Below are positions 33,446 to 45,245 of a DNA stretch of 64,000 nt, one piece after another. Numbering within the stretch: position 1 is the first letter of the stretch; every line of letters begins with the position of its first letter. The notes under the pieces were generated by a model. The model searched no databases and was not told the origin of the DNA. It saw only the letters and a program-made list of their open reading frames with translations. A program made the translations under genes and the position numbers. Source of the DNA: Ceratotherium simum simum (taxonomy: Eukaryota > Chordata > Mammalia > Perissodactyla > Rhinocerotidae); contig NW_004454181.1 of NCBI RefSeq assembly GCF_000283155.1, forward strand, positions 25,640,652 to 25,704,651, written 5' to 3'.

Positions 33446-35379
33446 ATAGGGAGAAATGGGAGATCATGCTGGAAGTGTAGTTCATGGCTGTGGAGAAGGG
33501 GACATGGGAGAGGTACTGGGCCTCTCTGGGCCAGGGTCACATCAGACCTTAAGTCTGGGGGCAGCTAAGGGTGGGGATAACATCAGAGGATCTATTTCAG
33601 AGTGGCTCCTCACCTCCCAGGCTTCCTGTTGGGGTGTCCTAACCAAGGCCCTTGAACCAGCCAGCCCGACTCTGATAGCTCTCAGCCCCAGAGCCCCACT
33701 TGCCAGAGCCCCAGAGCCACACCAGCCTGGGGCCGGCCGACGGAGGGCTGGATTTGCAGCAGATGAGCTCATGCTCACCAGCCTGGCCAACAAGGCCGGA
33801 CGCTTCTCCTGGCAGGATCCTGTCAAAACTGCCAGCTGGGGGGCAGGATGAACTGGAGGGCCCGGTGGTGCCCAGATGCCCATGGCCAGCGGGTCTGCTG
33901 AGTGTTTGATTACATTCCCCGGCACCCCAGGCAACGCCAGTGCTGGCTGTTCCCACTCCTGCTGGGTCCCGTCTGTCAGCCACAGAGCTGACATCCCAGG
34001 CTCGGCCCCCACGGCCCACCTGCCTTCCACCTTCTGCTTCTCCCTCTCGGCTGCAGGCTGCAGCCCTCATGGAGCCAGGTGGCCTCAGCCCCCGATGACT
34101 TCATTCTCCTTAAAGGCATCATGTTCTTTTGACAGCCAGGCCTCTGGAGACTTTCCTGTCCACAGGTCCACAAACCAGACCCCAGGGTCTCTGTACCTGT
34201 CTCCCAGCCCCACTCCCATCCTGCTGTGCGACTCTCCCCAGGGAGAGCACATTACAGTGGAAGGTACCCCAGCCCTGGAAATGACAGTTTGCATTTCATA
34301 TTCATTGAACACATTGTCTCAGTGTAACCAGTCCATCAGCCAACTGTCCCCAGGGAGCTGAATCTTCTCTTGAGACTGGTCTTCCAAGGTAGACCACACT
34401 CGCTCGGGACCTCCTCTGGGTATGGAACCCACGAGGGGCAGTAATGCAGCAGTTCCCTCCACTAGGGTGACTGACTGTCCCCGTTATAACTGTCCTGGTT
34501 ATAGCACTGAAAATCCCACATCCCGGGAACCCCCTCAGTCCCAGGCCAATCCGGACGTTGCTCAGCCAACCCTGCACACGCATCTGTGATGTGCTGTCTC
34601 TGATGATTTGTGTCTTTGATTTTCACTGAAGAACCCTGGGCCTTTAGCCTGCCCCAGAAGGAATCAAAGGGGTTCAGTCTGTTAAAAATGAAAATAACAC
34701 TATCTGTGCTTCCAGACTCTGGGCATCCTGAAATTTGCCACCTGGTTAGAATTTTCGTCACTGCCTAGCCCCTCATTTATATTCTCTACCCCGTGGTAAT
34801 TGTGGGCAGGTTGCTCTAGAAAGGAAAACATAGAAGGGCAGGAGAAACAACTCAGCCAGTCCAAGGGGGAGAATACAGCTGTCCTCAGGCAAGTAGGAGG
34901 GTGGACAGAGACTATTTTCTAGGTCTTTCTTCAGAAGACTACAACACCCTTGTAAAGACTATTAGAACTTTAGAATATCAGAGCTAGACGTTAAAGATCA
35001 GAATTCAACGCCTGCTTCATTGAGATAGGGAAACTGAGGTCCAGGCAGGGCATTCAGATATAATTCTTTATAGTGCCTACAATGTGCCTGGCACCATGTA
35101 GGAAACACTGGTGCCCGGGGCCCACATACAGAGAATCTGATGTAATGGGTCTGGGGGGACGCCTGGGCATCAGGATTTGTAGGTCTTCCCCAGGTGATGC
35201 CAATGTACAACCTTGGCTGGGAACCACTGGGTTAGACAGAGATCCATCCCTGAGGAGCTGAAAATAGAGTGGGGCAGGAGCCGAAGAGAGGCGAGGCACA
35301 TACAGAAGTAGAACACGAAGCAGAGGGTGGCATGGGAGGTTCAGCCAGAGGGCTGTGGGGAGGAGAGACCCAGCGCAGT
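33446..35379. other. Non-coding, GC-rich, mostly unassigned
   Basis: 33450-34380 is GC-rich with long open frames on both strands that share no family signal. A MIR-like piece lies around 34970-35050 and a MER5A-type copy at about 35105-35232. The remainder shows no recognised repeat. Confidence 0.5.
35105..35232 (+). mobile_element. MER5A-type hAT MITE
   Basis: GGGGCCCACATACAGAGAAT, TTCCCCAGGTGATGCCAATG and CTTGGCTGGGAACCACTGGG match the MER5A interior and right end. Confidence 0.75.
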
Positions 35380-35612
35380 GCTGCCCAGTGGTTAGGGGTT
35401 CAGACAGATAGGGGCTTGAAATGTAGCTTAGTCTAGACCCGTGACCTTGGGCAAGTAATTAAAGCTTTTCTGAGCTTCAGTTTCTTCATCTGAAAAACTG
35501 AGCATGATAACAGTGCCTAATGCCTCGTGGTGGTGTTCAGAGAAACGAGATAATCCCTGCAGAGGGCTGAGTTGAATGCCTGCCACAAAGATTAGCTATT
35601 GTTATTATTGCT
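35380..35612 (+). mobile_element. MIR SINE, near full length
   Basis: GCCCAGTGGTTAGGGGTTCA, CCTTGGGCAAGTAATTAAAG, TTCAGTTTCTTCATCTGAAA and AGCTATTGTTATTATTG follow the MIR consensus. Confidence 0.88.
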
Positions 35613-38600
35613 TCTCGCTCAGGTCAGGGGGAGCTCACAGAGGGAAGGTGGCTTGTGGGCTGTACTAAGATGGATAGGTACAATTCTAGATGTCCGGGAA
35701 GCTATGAGCTTCTCAGGAATGAGAAGGTCCCAAGCACGCTTAGGGGATACTGAGGAGTCCAATTTCCATGGTGCCTGGGGGACTGGAGGCCAGGAAAATC
35801 CCCAGTAAGGTCCTGGGGCCAGCCGGGAGAAGGACCTGCGCCTGGGTCAGGAGCGCAGGGGCACTGGAGAGGAGGGGATGAATGTCGACAGCATTATGGG
35901 GTTCTGCAATCCATCCCAATACCCATTTCCCCTTTGCCATCCAGGCTGCAGCAGTCCCTGCACTGGACAGGCTGGAGACCTGGATGGGGGCTCAAAGGAA
36001 GACAGTTGCCTGCCGCTCCACACATGACTAGTCAAAGGGCTCGGGGACCACCCAGCCACCGTCCCTCGAGTTAATGCCTAATCGGCCCAGACTCGGAGAC
36101 TTGGGTGGCACTCAGCCAAGTGGATAATTGCCCAGGTTAGTCTTCTCATTGGAGCTGATTACACTAGCTCTCTTCACGCTGCAAACCCCTCGGCCTCTCA
36201 TCCAGGGCTGAGGTGCCTTGCGGGAGGGAGGCCTGGGAAGTTCTTCCTGGTGAGGAGCTCCCCTGGACATCTTGGGCAACACACTACAGCAGCCCACTTG
36301 ACACCTGTGGTCATCCCCGATGCTGAAGACAGATCCCTGAGGGCGCGGCCCATAGTGGCTACAGCTGTTCCATGAATGAATATCTCCTGAGAGCTGGGAA
36401 AGAGCTTAGAACCTCATTATTCCTCCATAAGCCACAGAACCAGAACCATAATGTTTCCACTTATCCCAGGGTCCAGAGTGAACTTCTAGAAAACCCTGTT
36501 CTAGTTATAGAACCAGGCTTCAGTTTTTGTCACATGGCAGAGGAAGTAGATCTGTTCTGGGGGGTCCCAGCAGTTGTGAGTCCATTGAACAAATGGGGAA
36601 ACAAAAACAGCAAATTTAAGTCATTTGCTTGGGTCACATAGCTTATAATAACAGTAATAATAAAGATACGTAGAATTCTTGTTTATTAACCAGGTTCAAG
36701 GGTTGCAGCTCAGCTGAACATAAGGTAGAATTGCTAAGAGTCAGAACTGACTGCTGATAGAGGTAATGAGCTCCCTGTAATTAGAAGTATGCAAGCAAAG
36801 ACTCACTTATTTCCCAGGGGAGCTGCAGAGGGGCTGCAAGTCCTGGGGTGGGGGCCAGGCGGGGGGATTGGACAGGACGATTGCAGAGCTATTTTCAGCT
36901 CTGTGGGGCAGGAACTGTTTCATTTACTTCTATGTCCCCGGTACCCGGTACAGTGCCTGGAACAGGGGAGGTATAGGGCCTCACCCATGTGTGCACGCAC
37001 GAAACAAGCAAATGAACGTTTCTATAACTAAGAAGTGTGGCAACGGGAGAGGGGAGAGGGCTAATTCCTGTCTGACTCCTCTTCCCTTAAAACATGGGTT
37101 CTCAATATGGGGTGCACAATGGAATCATTTGGGGAGCCAGAGTAGAGAGGTACCCCATAAAATGCGTCAAAACTAAGACGTCTTGCCACCCCGTGAGTTC
37201 CCAGGCTCTGTGCTTTGCACTTTACACACAATATCTGTGTCATGAATCTGCACAACCTGATGAAGCAGGGATTCTAGTTACCCCATTTCACAGATGGGGA
37301 AGCCAGAGCTTGGAAAGGTTAAGTCACTTATGGAGGAAGTTACACTTAATAGCAATAATAAGAAAAATGACCTTTTATAGGCGCCTGTCTCTGCTAAGTG
37401 CCTTCCATCCACCTTTATCTCGTTTAATCCTCATAACAACCTCGTGAGGTAGGAGTTATTATTGTCTCTATCTTTTCAAAAAAGGAAACTGAGGCTCAGA
37501 TCAAGTAACTCACCCAAGGTTACTGCGCTAGTATGGGGCAGCGCCAGGGTTTTGACCCAGGCCTTGGGGGAGGGACGACTGTGGTTGTCTGTCTTAGATC
37601 TGCAGCTTCAGGGAGGAGAGTGCAGAGAACACTGGCCAGAGAGCTAAGTGACCTGGGTCCTTTCCCAGTCCCCTCATGGTCTCTGTGTGCCCTCAGGCAA
37701 GGACCACTTGTTCAGGGCCTCAGTTTATCCCTCTGTAAAACCGAGCAGGGAGATGGAAATGGGCCTGATTTCTCAGCAACTTTCCAGCCGTCATTTTCCA
37801 TGACTCGATTCCCCACTGTGAGTTCTGGGCCACAAACCAGTTGGCTCCCTCCCTCCCTCTCCGTGAGACAGAGAGCTGGCAGGAGAGGATGATCCGCCTC
37901 AATTCTCCCACCTCCTTTTTCCTCCTCCTCCTCCTGGGCTGGGACACACCTACTCCAACTTTCTCAGCAGCCTCTTAGGAGCGTGTGCCTTCCTGCTTCG
38001 CGTTGCTGCACCTTTCCCCGGAGCTTGTCAGCCCCGTGCTGGAGAAAGGGGCTCCAGCCCAGCAGCCCACCCCGGGGCACCCTCCCCTACCTGAAGGGCA
38101 CAGGTAAGAACTGCTGGAGGATGGGACGTTGGGGGTAGGGGGTTGCAAGACTAATCCATTCTCGTGTCTTGTCCCAGAGCAGCCTGGCATTGGAGGTTCT
38201 TGGAAGGTGGAGAGGGAAAAAGGAGATGGCTGGGGCAGGCATGGCGGGGGTAGGACAGGGGCACCTGGGCCTTGGATCACCTAGGTACACTGAATGAAGC
38301 CAGCCCAAGCCCGGGGGCTGGGGATTGGAGCCCCGGAAAGGACAAGGCTAGGGCTTTGATCTCATGGAGGAGCAAGGTCATATTTGCACATGTGGGAAGT
38401 TGGACTCTCGTCCTTGGAAGAATGAAATTCCCTGCTTGGGCTTTCCGGCGATGAGCCTTCAGGGAGACGTGAGGACAGTTTCCTCCATGGTTTTAGGAGG
38501 AAGTGCTGAGGCCAGGGAACCAAGAGGTGCTGGCTTCCTGTGTGAGTCCAGGGGGGCACGGGGGCCCTATCACAGACAAAGCCACCTGGTGAGGAGGAGG

Positions 38601-39180
38601 GAGGGAGGGCCTGAGGGAGAGTCAGATAACTGGCCACCCTGGCTCTCATCTGACTCTTTAGAGGCACCCGGATTAGAACCTCAGCTTTCCTGGCTTTAAA
38701 ATGAGGGCGCTCACAGTCTCTAAGGGCTGTGAAAAGCTGCAAGTCTGAGAGGCACCAGAAGTGGCACTGGGGTCGGGGGGAACAGCTCTGTCGCCCTGTC
38801 TTAGGGGACGCAGGAATCGGATGCGTGTCTTCGGAGGCAGGAGAGCTGGAGTGCAATGTTGAGTGGGGCCACCAGGCCGCAGTTCAGCCCTCCCCTGTGC
38901 TATTTGCCCCACTGTGGGGAGCAGTGGGGCCACCGAGGTTTGCCAAGGGCTCAGAAAGCCTGCCTCTGTCCCCGGCCGCACCCTGGAGCTGACAGCCTGG
39001 GCTCAGGAAAGAGGAGGGAGGCAGAGAGGCAGGCTCAGGACTCAGAGCACTCGTCCTTCAGCTCCTTCTGCAGATGGGAGGGCTGAGGCTAGATTACCAG
39101 CGCCGTCCACACAGAACACTGCTAACAGTGATTATTACAGCTGATACCCACTGGATGCTTCCTGCGTTCAGGGACTGGGC
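35613..39180. other. Repeat-poor non-coding region
   Basis: A short L2 piece lies at about 36885-36990, a MER5-like piece at about 37095-37185 and a MIR in - orientation at about 37340-37560. A CTC-rich pyrimidine run lies at 37905-37935, ahead of the exon-like block. I see no gene in 35613-36880 or 38110-39180. A homeodomain-site-like cluster lies at 36065-36175. Confidence 0.5.
37968..38103 (+). other. Exon-like block: strong acceptor and donor, no clear protein
   Basis: A long pyrimidine tract (about 37905-37935) and CTTTCTCAG (AG at 37966-37967) precede a GC-rich stretch of about 136 bases. That stretch ends in the near-perfect donor CAG|GTAAGA (GT at 38104-38105). No recognisable protein is encoded and no repeat family was recognised in it. 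It could be an untranslated FAT2 exon, an exon of a non-coding RNA, or a chance pairing of sites. Confidence 0.25.
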
Positions 39181-41590
39181 TGAATATGCATGGTCATTTG
39201 AAAATTTTGAGTTTTCAAAGCAGGCAGGGTGAAAAGACAATTTCATGATTCGTGTCTCTGTAATTCACAGGCTGTGTGGCCTAAGACAGTTCTATACCTC
39301 TCTGGGCCTCTTTCCCTACATATAAGATAAAGGTGGTTGGATTATTGCTAAAACCCATTCTTAACTGATTCACTCCAACAAGCCTGTTGAGCAGGGATGA
39401 TGTCTGCCTTTTGCAGGTGAGGAAGCCCACGGGCTCAGCGTCCTGCGGTGCAGTAAGAGGCAGGAGCACGGGCTACACTGGCAGGAAGGTGCTGAGTCCA
39501 TGTCGGCTAGCCCGGTGGAGTGAAACAGCGAGGCCCCCTCTGCCATGAGCTCCCCAGGCCTCGGTTTCCTCATCTGTAACATGGGGGAGGAATTACAGGG
39601 AGTCAAGGTCTTCCTGGCCTTCTCTTTTGGTTCCATGACTCTTAGCGGCCTCCTTAAGGACTCTGGGAACAGACCCAGAAGGACATTGCCATTCTCCAAC
39701 CCCTATATCAGCTGCGCCCAGGCTTTCTGCAGGGAGGAGCTGCCGGGCTACCTCTACGCAGTCCTCCGTCAGTTGGGCCGCCATGCTCCGCTCCCTGCAC
39801 ACCCTTCCCTCAGTGCAACTGAAGTCACCCTGCCCTGGAAGTTCTCCTTCCAGCTGCCCCATGACAGGCCGTGGCACCGGCACTGCTGCTGGCCAGGTGG
39901 GACCAGGTGGGAGAGAAGGTGGGGCAGGTGCCAAGCCTTAGAGAGAACTGGTGTGTGCTGGGGGCGATGGGGCTGGTACAGTCGGGGACCTTCCTGCCTG
40001 GATGGGCCCTGCCTTTTGGGTTCCTTCAGTACCAGATGGGCAGAGCCTCTGGAAGCCGGCCGTGCTTCCTGGGGCCCCAGCACAAGCTGAGCTAGCTCAA
40101 AGCTCAATACTACGATTTCTATGACTAATAGTACTAATGCTTACATTTATAATAGGGGTTTAGAGACAGGTTTACAAAGAAAAGTGTGGGTCCAAATCCT
40201 GGATATTATTAGTTGTGTGACCTGGGCCTCAATTTCTCTAAACCTTCTCCTCATTTGAAAAACCTTTTCTCAGAGGTTGCTGTGAGAATTAAATGAGGTA
40301 AAGCATGTAGTGCCCAGGGCTTATTTATTACGTCCACAGTCATCAATTAATTGGCTCCCCTCTGCTTCCCCTGGGGTGGAGATCATCTCACAGCCTCTAA
40401 AGTGCTCCTTCCTGAGACAAATCACACTTGTCATTACAGTGTTAGTTATTTCTGTATTTTTTGTTTGACATTCTCTCTCCTCCGAAGTGTCGCTCGCTGC
40501 TCTGGCACCCATGTCCAGCACGGTGCCTGGCACATAAGAGAAGCTCCTTGCACATCTGCTGAGAGGGTGAATGAATCTTCATTTCTAATTCATAGATGAG
40601 AACTGTCACTTAGAGGGACTAAGCATTAGCCGAACCCAGTTATAGATGAGTCGGGAGTAGAGGGTCCCTAGAGATCATTGAATCAGACAGATGGAGACAC
40701 CGAGGCCTCACCAGAGAAGGCTGACAACTTGACCGAGGTCACACACCAAGTGATTGGGGAAAATGGGACCATTACCCAGGTCTTTTCCCTTTCCTCTGCC
40801 TCTCTCTGTCTGGCCCGGTTCAGGAGAGGGCCCTGTTTCCTAGGTGGATGGGCAGTCTCAGAGGCCAGTAAATCATCCCACAGCCCCTGGAGGCAATTTG
40901 GGATCAACAACGAGGTTGATCCCTAGACTGTAAGCTGCCCTTCAGGTGACAGGGGACACAAACCTCATCAATCAGACTCCTCTCCCAACACCCACCAACA
41001 CACGTACATGCACACGCGCGCACACACAAGCACAAGCATGCACACAAGCACACGTGTGCACCCACCACTCCATCACTATTGCCAGCAAGTCAGCAGGTGT
41101 CTAACTGTAACTGGAAAGGTCCTCAGGAGTTCCCCGAAGTCTCCCTTCAGGAATTAGTGGTCCCATTTTAGAGATGCAACCATAGATCCTGTTTGTTTTG
41201 TTTTTTGTGTGTGTGTGAGGAGTTTTTAAACTTACCACACGACTCATATTGAAGCTAGAGTTTTTTGTCTATTTATTTATAGATTTTGCATTACTTGCCA
41301 AAAGTCAATAGTCAGTTTGTGATGGCGTCCTGGGTTGGCATGCAGCCAACGGAGCCATTTCGGAGCATGGGATTTAAACGTTGGAAAGAGAGCTCTGATT
41401 CACTGATGCTGTCCCCCACTTAGACCGTGTCACACACACCTTCTCTTCTGTTCTCCGCACAACTGCCCTGTGGGTCAGCCATCAGCATCCTCTACCGTTT
41501 CTTTCTGTGGTTGCTATTGTTTCCAGTGCGGAGACGAAAAGAGACTCAGTAAAGCTAAGCCACTTCCTTTGGGTCACACAGCTTCTATTC
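39181..41590. other. Non-coding: MIR/L2 remnants and CA-rich tract
   Basis: MIR-like pieces lie at about 39260-39430 and 40150-40330 (+), an L2 end at about 40480-40590, a CA-rich tract at about 40988-41060 and a MIR in - orientation near 41455-41600. 39440-40140 has open frames on both strands without family signal. Confidence 0.5.
40988..41060. repeat. Degenerate CA/CACG-rich tract
   Basis: ACACACA units are interrupted by GTAC, GCGCG and AAGCA. Confidence 0.8.
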
Positions 41591-41599
41591 TCTCAACAG

Positions 41600-42390
41600 A
41601 CACTTAGTTCATGATGCCTCAGGCCCCCAAAGATTTACAGTTGGTGGAGGCAGGCCCATAAGTGGATGGTTTAATACTTTGAGGTAGGCAGTAACATAGA
41701 GACAAACATGGGCTGGCGTGAGGCCCAGAGGAGCCAAAGTTAGCCCAGTTATGCAGTCAATGAAGGAAGCCTTCTCGGAGGAGATGGTACAGAACATCAG
41801 TGTTGAAGACTGAATAAGGCTTAAATAAGGAAAGAAAAGTGGGAAAGGCAATTCAGAAAGAGATAGTAGCATGTGCAAAGGCACAGCAGTTAAAAAAAAA
41901 AGAAAACAGCAGGCCATGCAGGAAACTATCAGGTGGGTGGAGAACATTTGGAGGGACGTGCTTTGAGAGGTAGGATGGGGCCGGGTCATTGAAGGCGTTG
42001 TATATCAGGCCAAGGAGCATGGCTTTTTTAAAAAAATGTAACTTATATATAATTTTTTATTAATGGGAAATTATAGAAATATACAAAAGTAAGTAGAATG
42101 GTATAAAAAAAAACCCATCACCCAGCTTCGACAATTATGTTTCCTCTATACCCCCACCAATGCTTCCTTCACCAGACTATTTTGAAGCAAATCCCAGATA
42201 TATAATTGCATCTGAAAATATTTCCATATATATCTTTAAAACATAAGGACTTTAGAAAATCATCATAGGAGTATGGCTTTTGTTTTGCAAGGATTGGAGG
42301 ACCATGTTGAAGGAGTTTAAGTCAAAGAGTGTGTTGGCTAGGTGTCTGTGGCTGTGGGGTGCAGCAGGAATTTAAGGAGGGGGGTCAGAG
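41600..42390 (-). mobile_element. L2 LINE 3' region, split by an L1 fragment
   Basis: AAGATTTACAGTTGGTGGAG, GCATGTGCAAAGGCACAGCA and GTCATTGAAGGCGTTGTATA continue after the insertion with ACCATGTTGAAGGAGTTTAA. This is the reverse-complement L2 order, resumed at the same point. Confidence 0.75.
42028..42267 (-). mobile_element. Old L1 3' fragment inserted in L2, 14-bp target duplication
   Basis: GGAGCATGGCTTTT (42014-42027) recurs as GGAGTATGGCTTTT (42268-42281). Between them lie an A/T-rich start, GAAATATACAAAAGTAAGTA, CACCCAGCTTCGACAATTAT and GAAGCAAATCCCAGATATAT, typical of the complement of L1M-type 3' ends. Confidence 0.8.
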
Positions 42391-44664
42391 TAGAAGGTTA
42401 AGATATTTTGTTGTCTGTCTCTTAGCCAATCACAGTGTTTGATAGTCCACAATTATCCACTGATTAAGAAATTATCTCCTAAAATCCATCTCCTTCTGAA
42501 AGAGGTGGTGCCTTAAGTGTTTTCCAGTTTGGAGCCTGCAGAAGAGAGAAATCCCTCCCCGCCCCCCTTCCTGAGACTGGAGCAGCCCCTACAGGCCACC
42601 TGAGCAACAGGTAAACAGGCAGCTGTCCGTCCCCTGGATGGAGGCAGGGCGCCCACAATGAGAATTCTCCAGTTCTCAGTTCCCGTTCAGCTCCAGTGCC
42701 CACAGCAGCTGGCCTCGGTGCAAGTCGAGCAGGACTGCACATGCCAGCTGTGGGGTAATGTCAGCATGTGTGTGCGTGTTGGCCCGCGTGTGTTCACGTG
42801 TCCCAGGTCAGAGCTGCTGTCTGTCCCGGCAGCACCCCCTTCCCTCTGGGTCCTCCCAGCAAATGCAAGGCTAGACGGCACAAAATGCACCATTTAGACG
42901 CCTAGAAGCTTAGCCTGGGAAGCGGCAGTGCTTGATACCAGTATGGCACCATGGTTGGGCACATGAGTTCTGGAGGGTGCTCGAGTTCCGGTCCTGGCTT
43001 TGCTGCTTTCTATCTCTGTGACCTTGGACATATCATTTCACCTCTCTGAGGGGTGTGAGGGTGCTTAATGCTATCTACCTCACAGATGCACTGTGTGTTG
43101 ATGCATGGAAAGCTTTTAGCATAGCACTCAGCACAGATTAAGAGTTCACTAAACGTTAGCTACTGTTATAGCTTTGGGGGCTCCTGACATCTTCGGAATT
43201 GACTCAGAGAATCATAGCATCTTGGAAAATTCAAATCCTGGAATCTCAAGCTCTCAGAAGTGTATAATTAGAAGAACCCTATTGGATTCCTACTACAACT
43301 CTCTACTCTGTGGAAATATTCCTTGTACAGTGTCTCTGACAAATGGTCAGCCTGACTTTTTTTTCTTTTTGTGAACATTCAAAAACAGAGGGCATCAATT
43401 GTAAGTTACAGCTTGATGGATTTTTACAAAATGAACACCAATGGTGGCTAATCAGCAACCAGAGCGAAAAGCAGACATCACCAGCCCCTCAAGAGCCCTC
43501 AATGCCCCTTGCCAGTCACTACCCCCCACCCTCAGTGCAGCTATTAGCTGGCCAGGCAGGCTGTTCTCCAATACCGTCTTGTGAGCTTGGGCACCATCGT
43601 TAGGAGGACTCTAATTGTTAGAGAGGTCCAGTGAGTTAATTTGGAAATTGCTAAATTAAACTTTACCTTTAAAAACTGTTTTGTTTTTACTGTCATATTT
43701 CCGTGGCAGCCTAGTTTAGAGCTGAGCTTCCCAAATACTCAGAGCTATTTTTTAAAAATACAGATTCCTCAGCCCCATCCTCGGTCTACAAAATTAGAAT
43801 GTGGGGTCTGGGGGTGGGGCCAGGGACTCTGTATTTCTCCAAGCTCCAAGGGAACTCCAGGTGAGGTCCGGCTGGGTTGGGAACCGTTGGACTGAGCTCC
43901 GACTCAGCTCCGACAGACCAGTTGCTCTAATCCATGTTCCATGCCTCCTGGCCACTGACCTCCGACAAGGCACTTGGACTTTCTGACCCTCAGTTTTTTC
44001 ATTTGTAAGATGAGGATTAAATGATAGTACCTACCTCCTTGGGTGGTTGAAGGGCTCTGAGACGTCCACGGGGCAGGTGCTCACTAAGCGACAGGTGCTA
44101 TAATTCGCACTGGATTACGGGAAGGGCCAAGTGAGTGTTGGATTTGACATCTGAAGCCTTGTGTCTGAGTCTTGACGGGACCACTTGCTAGCAGTATGAC
44201 CTTGGACAAGTCTTTTGATTCCATCTCTGGGCTTCAACTTCCCCATCTATAAAATGAAAATACTCCTTGCTCCCCTCATGGGGTCTTTGAGGAGACCAAA
44301 CAAGAAAATGGCCCAGAAAATTGCTCTGAGGACAGAAAAATGCTACATGAAGTAAACCCCAATGAACTGGAACTCAGCTGAACCTGGGAACCCGGTGGAG
44401 AGTGGGCTCGCCCTTGTCCCTGCGGTTCTGTGGAGGGCGGGCCGGTGGGGGCGGGGAAGGAAACTGCTGAGGCATCGGGTTTCCACAGCCCTGGTATGCC
44501 CTGGCTCCGCTCCCACGTTTCTCGGTTTCTGAGAACTGTCTCCTTCCTGGTTCCTGGGGCAGGAGGAGTCCGGGATCCCATGGTCATGAAATTCCGCACA
44601 ATTGGCCATAGTCAGACTCTCTTATTATTTAAATGTGTTCCCTTTTATTAAAAGTCTTCTTTGA
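42391..44664. other. Non-coding: MIRs, old L1 and MER5-type remnants
   Basis: MIR in + orientation lies at about 42950-43170. An L1-like piece in - orientation lies at about 43365-43560, a MER5-type piece at about 43725-43895 and MIRs in + orientation at about 43930-44110 and 44120-44350. 42400-42940 and 44360-44660 show no recognised element or gene. Confidence 0.55.
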
Positions 44665-45245
44665 AGGAGTTTATCAGCATTTTTAGAAAACTTTTTAATG
44701 AAGTATAATATGCATATAGAAAAGTGCACAAATCACACGTGTACAGGTCAATGAACTTTCCGGAAAGTAACCAGTTCCCAGATAAAGAAACAGAACATCA
44801 TCATCATTGTGGAAACCCCATTTGTGCCTTTTCAGTCACTAACCACCCCCCTTCTCGCCCCCCAAGGGTAACTTTACCCTGGTCTAATCCACAGATGAGT
44901 TTCGCCTGTTTTTAAACTTTACATAGTTGGAATAGGACAGTATTTGTATCTGTATGTGGCTGCTTTCACCCCATATTATGTGAGCGAGATTCATCTGTAT
45001 TGTTGCCTAGAGCAATACTTCATTTTCTTTGCTGCATAGTATTCCATTATATGACCACATCATAATTCACTTATCCATTCTGCTCTTGATGGACATTTTG
45101 GTTATTTCCAATGCAGGGCTATTATAAATAGTGCAGCTCTGAACATTCTCATGTGAATCTTTTGGTGAACATATGTACACAGTTCTGTATACACCTAAGA
45201 GTGGAATTGCTAGGTCATGAAGTGTGTGGATGCAACCCTTTGATT
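44665..45245 (-). mobile_element. L1 3' end, old, long fragment
   Basis: AATGAAGTATAATATGCATA, AACCAGTTCCCAGATAAAGA, CATAGTATTCCATTATATGA, GATGGACATTTTGGTTATTT and AGAGTGGAATTGCTAGGTCA are the complement of the L1M 3' end in consensus order over nearly 600 bp. Confidence 0.85.
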
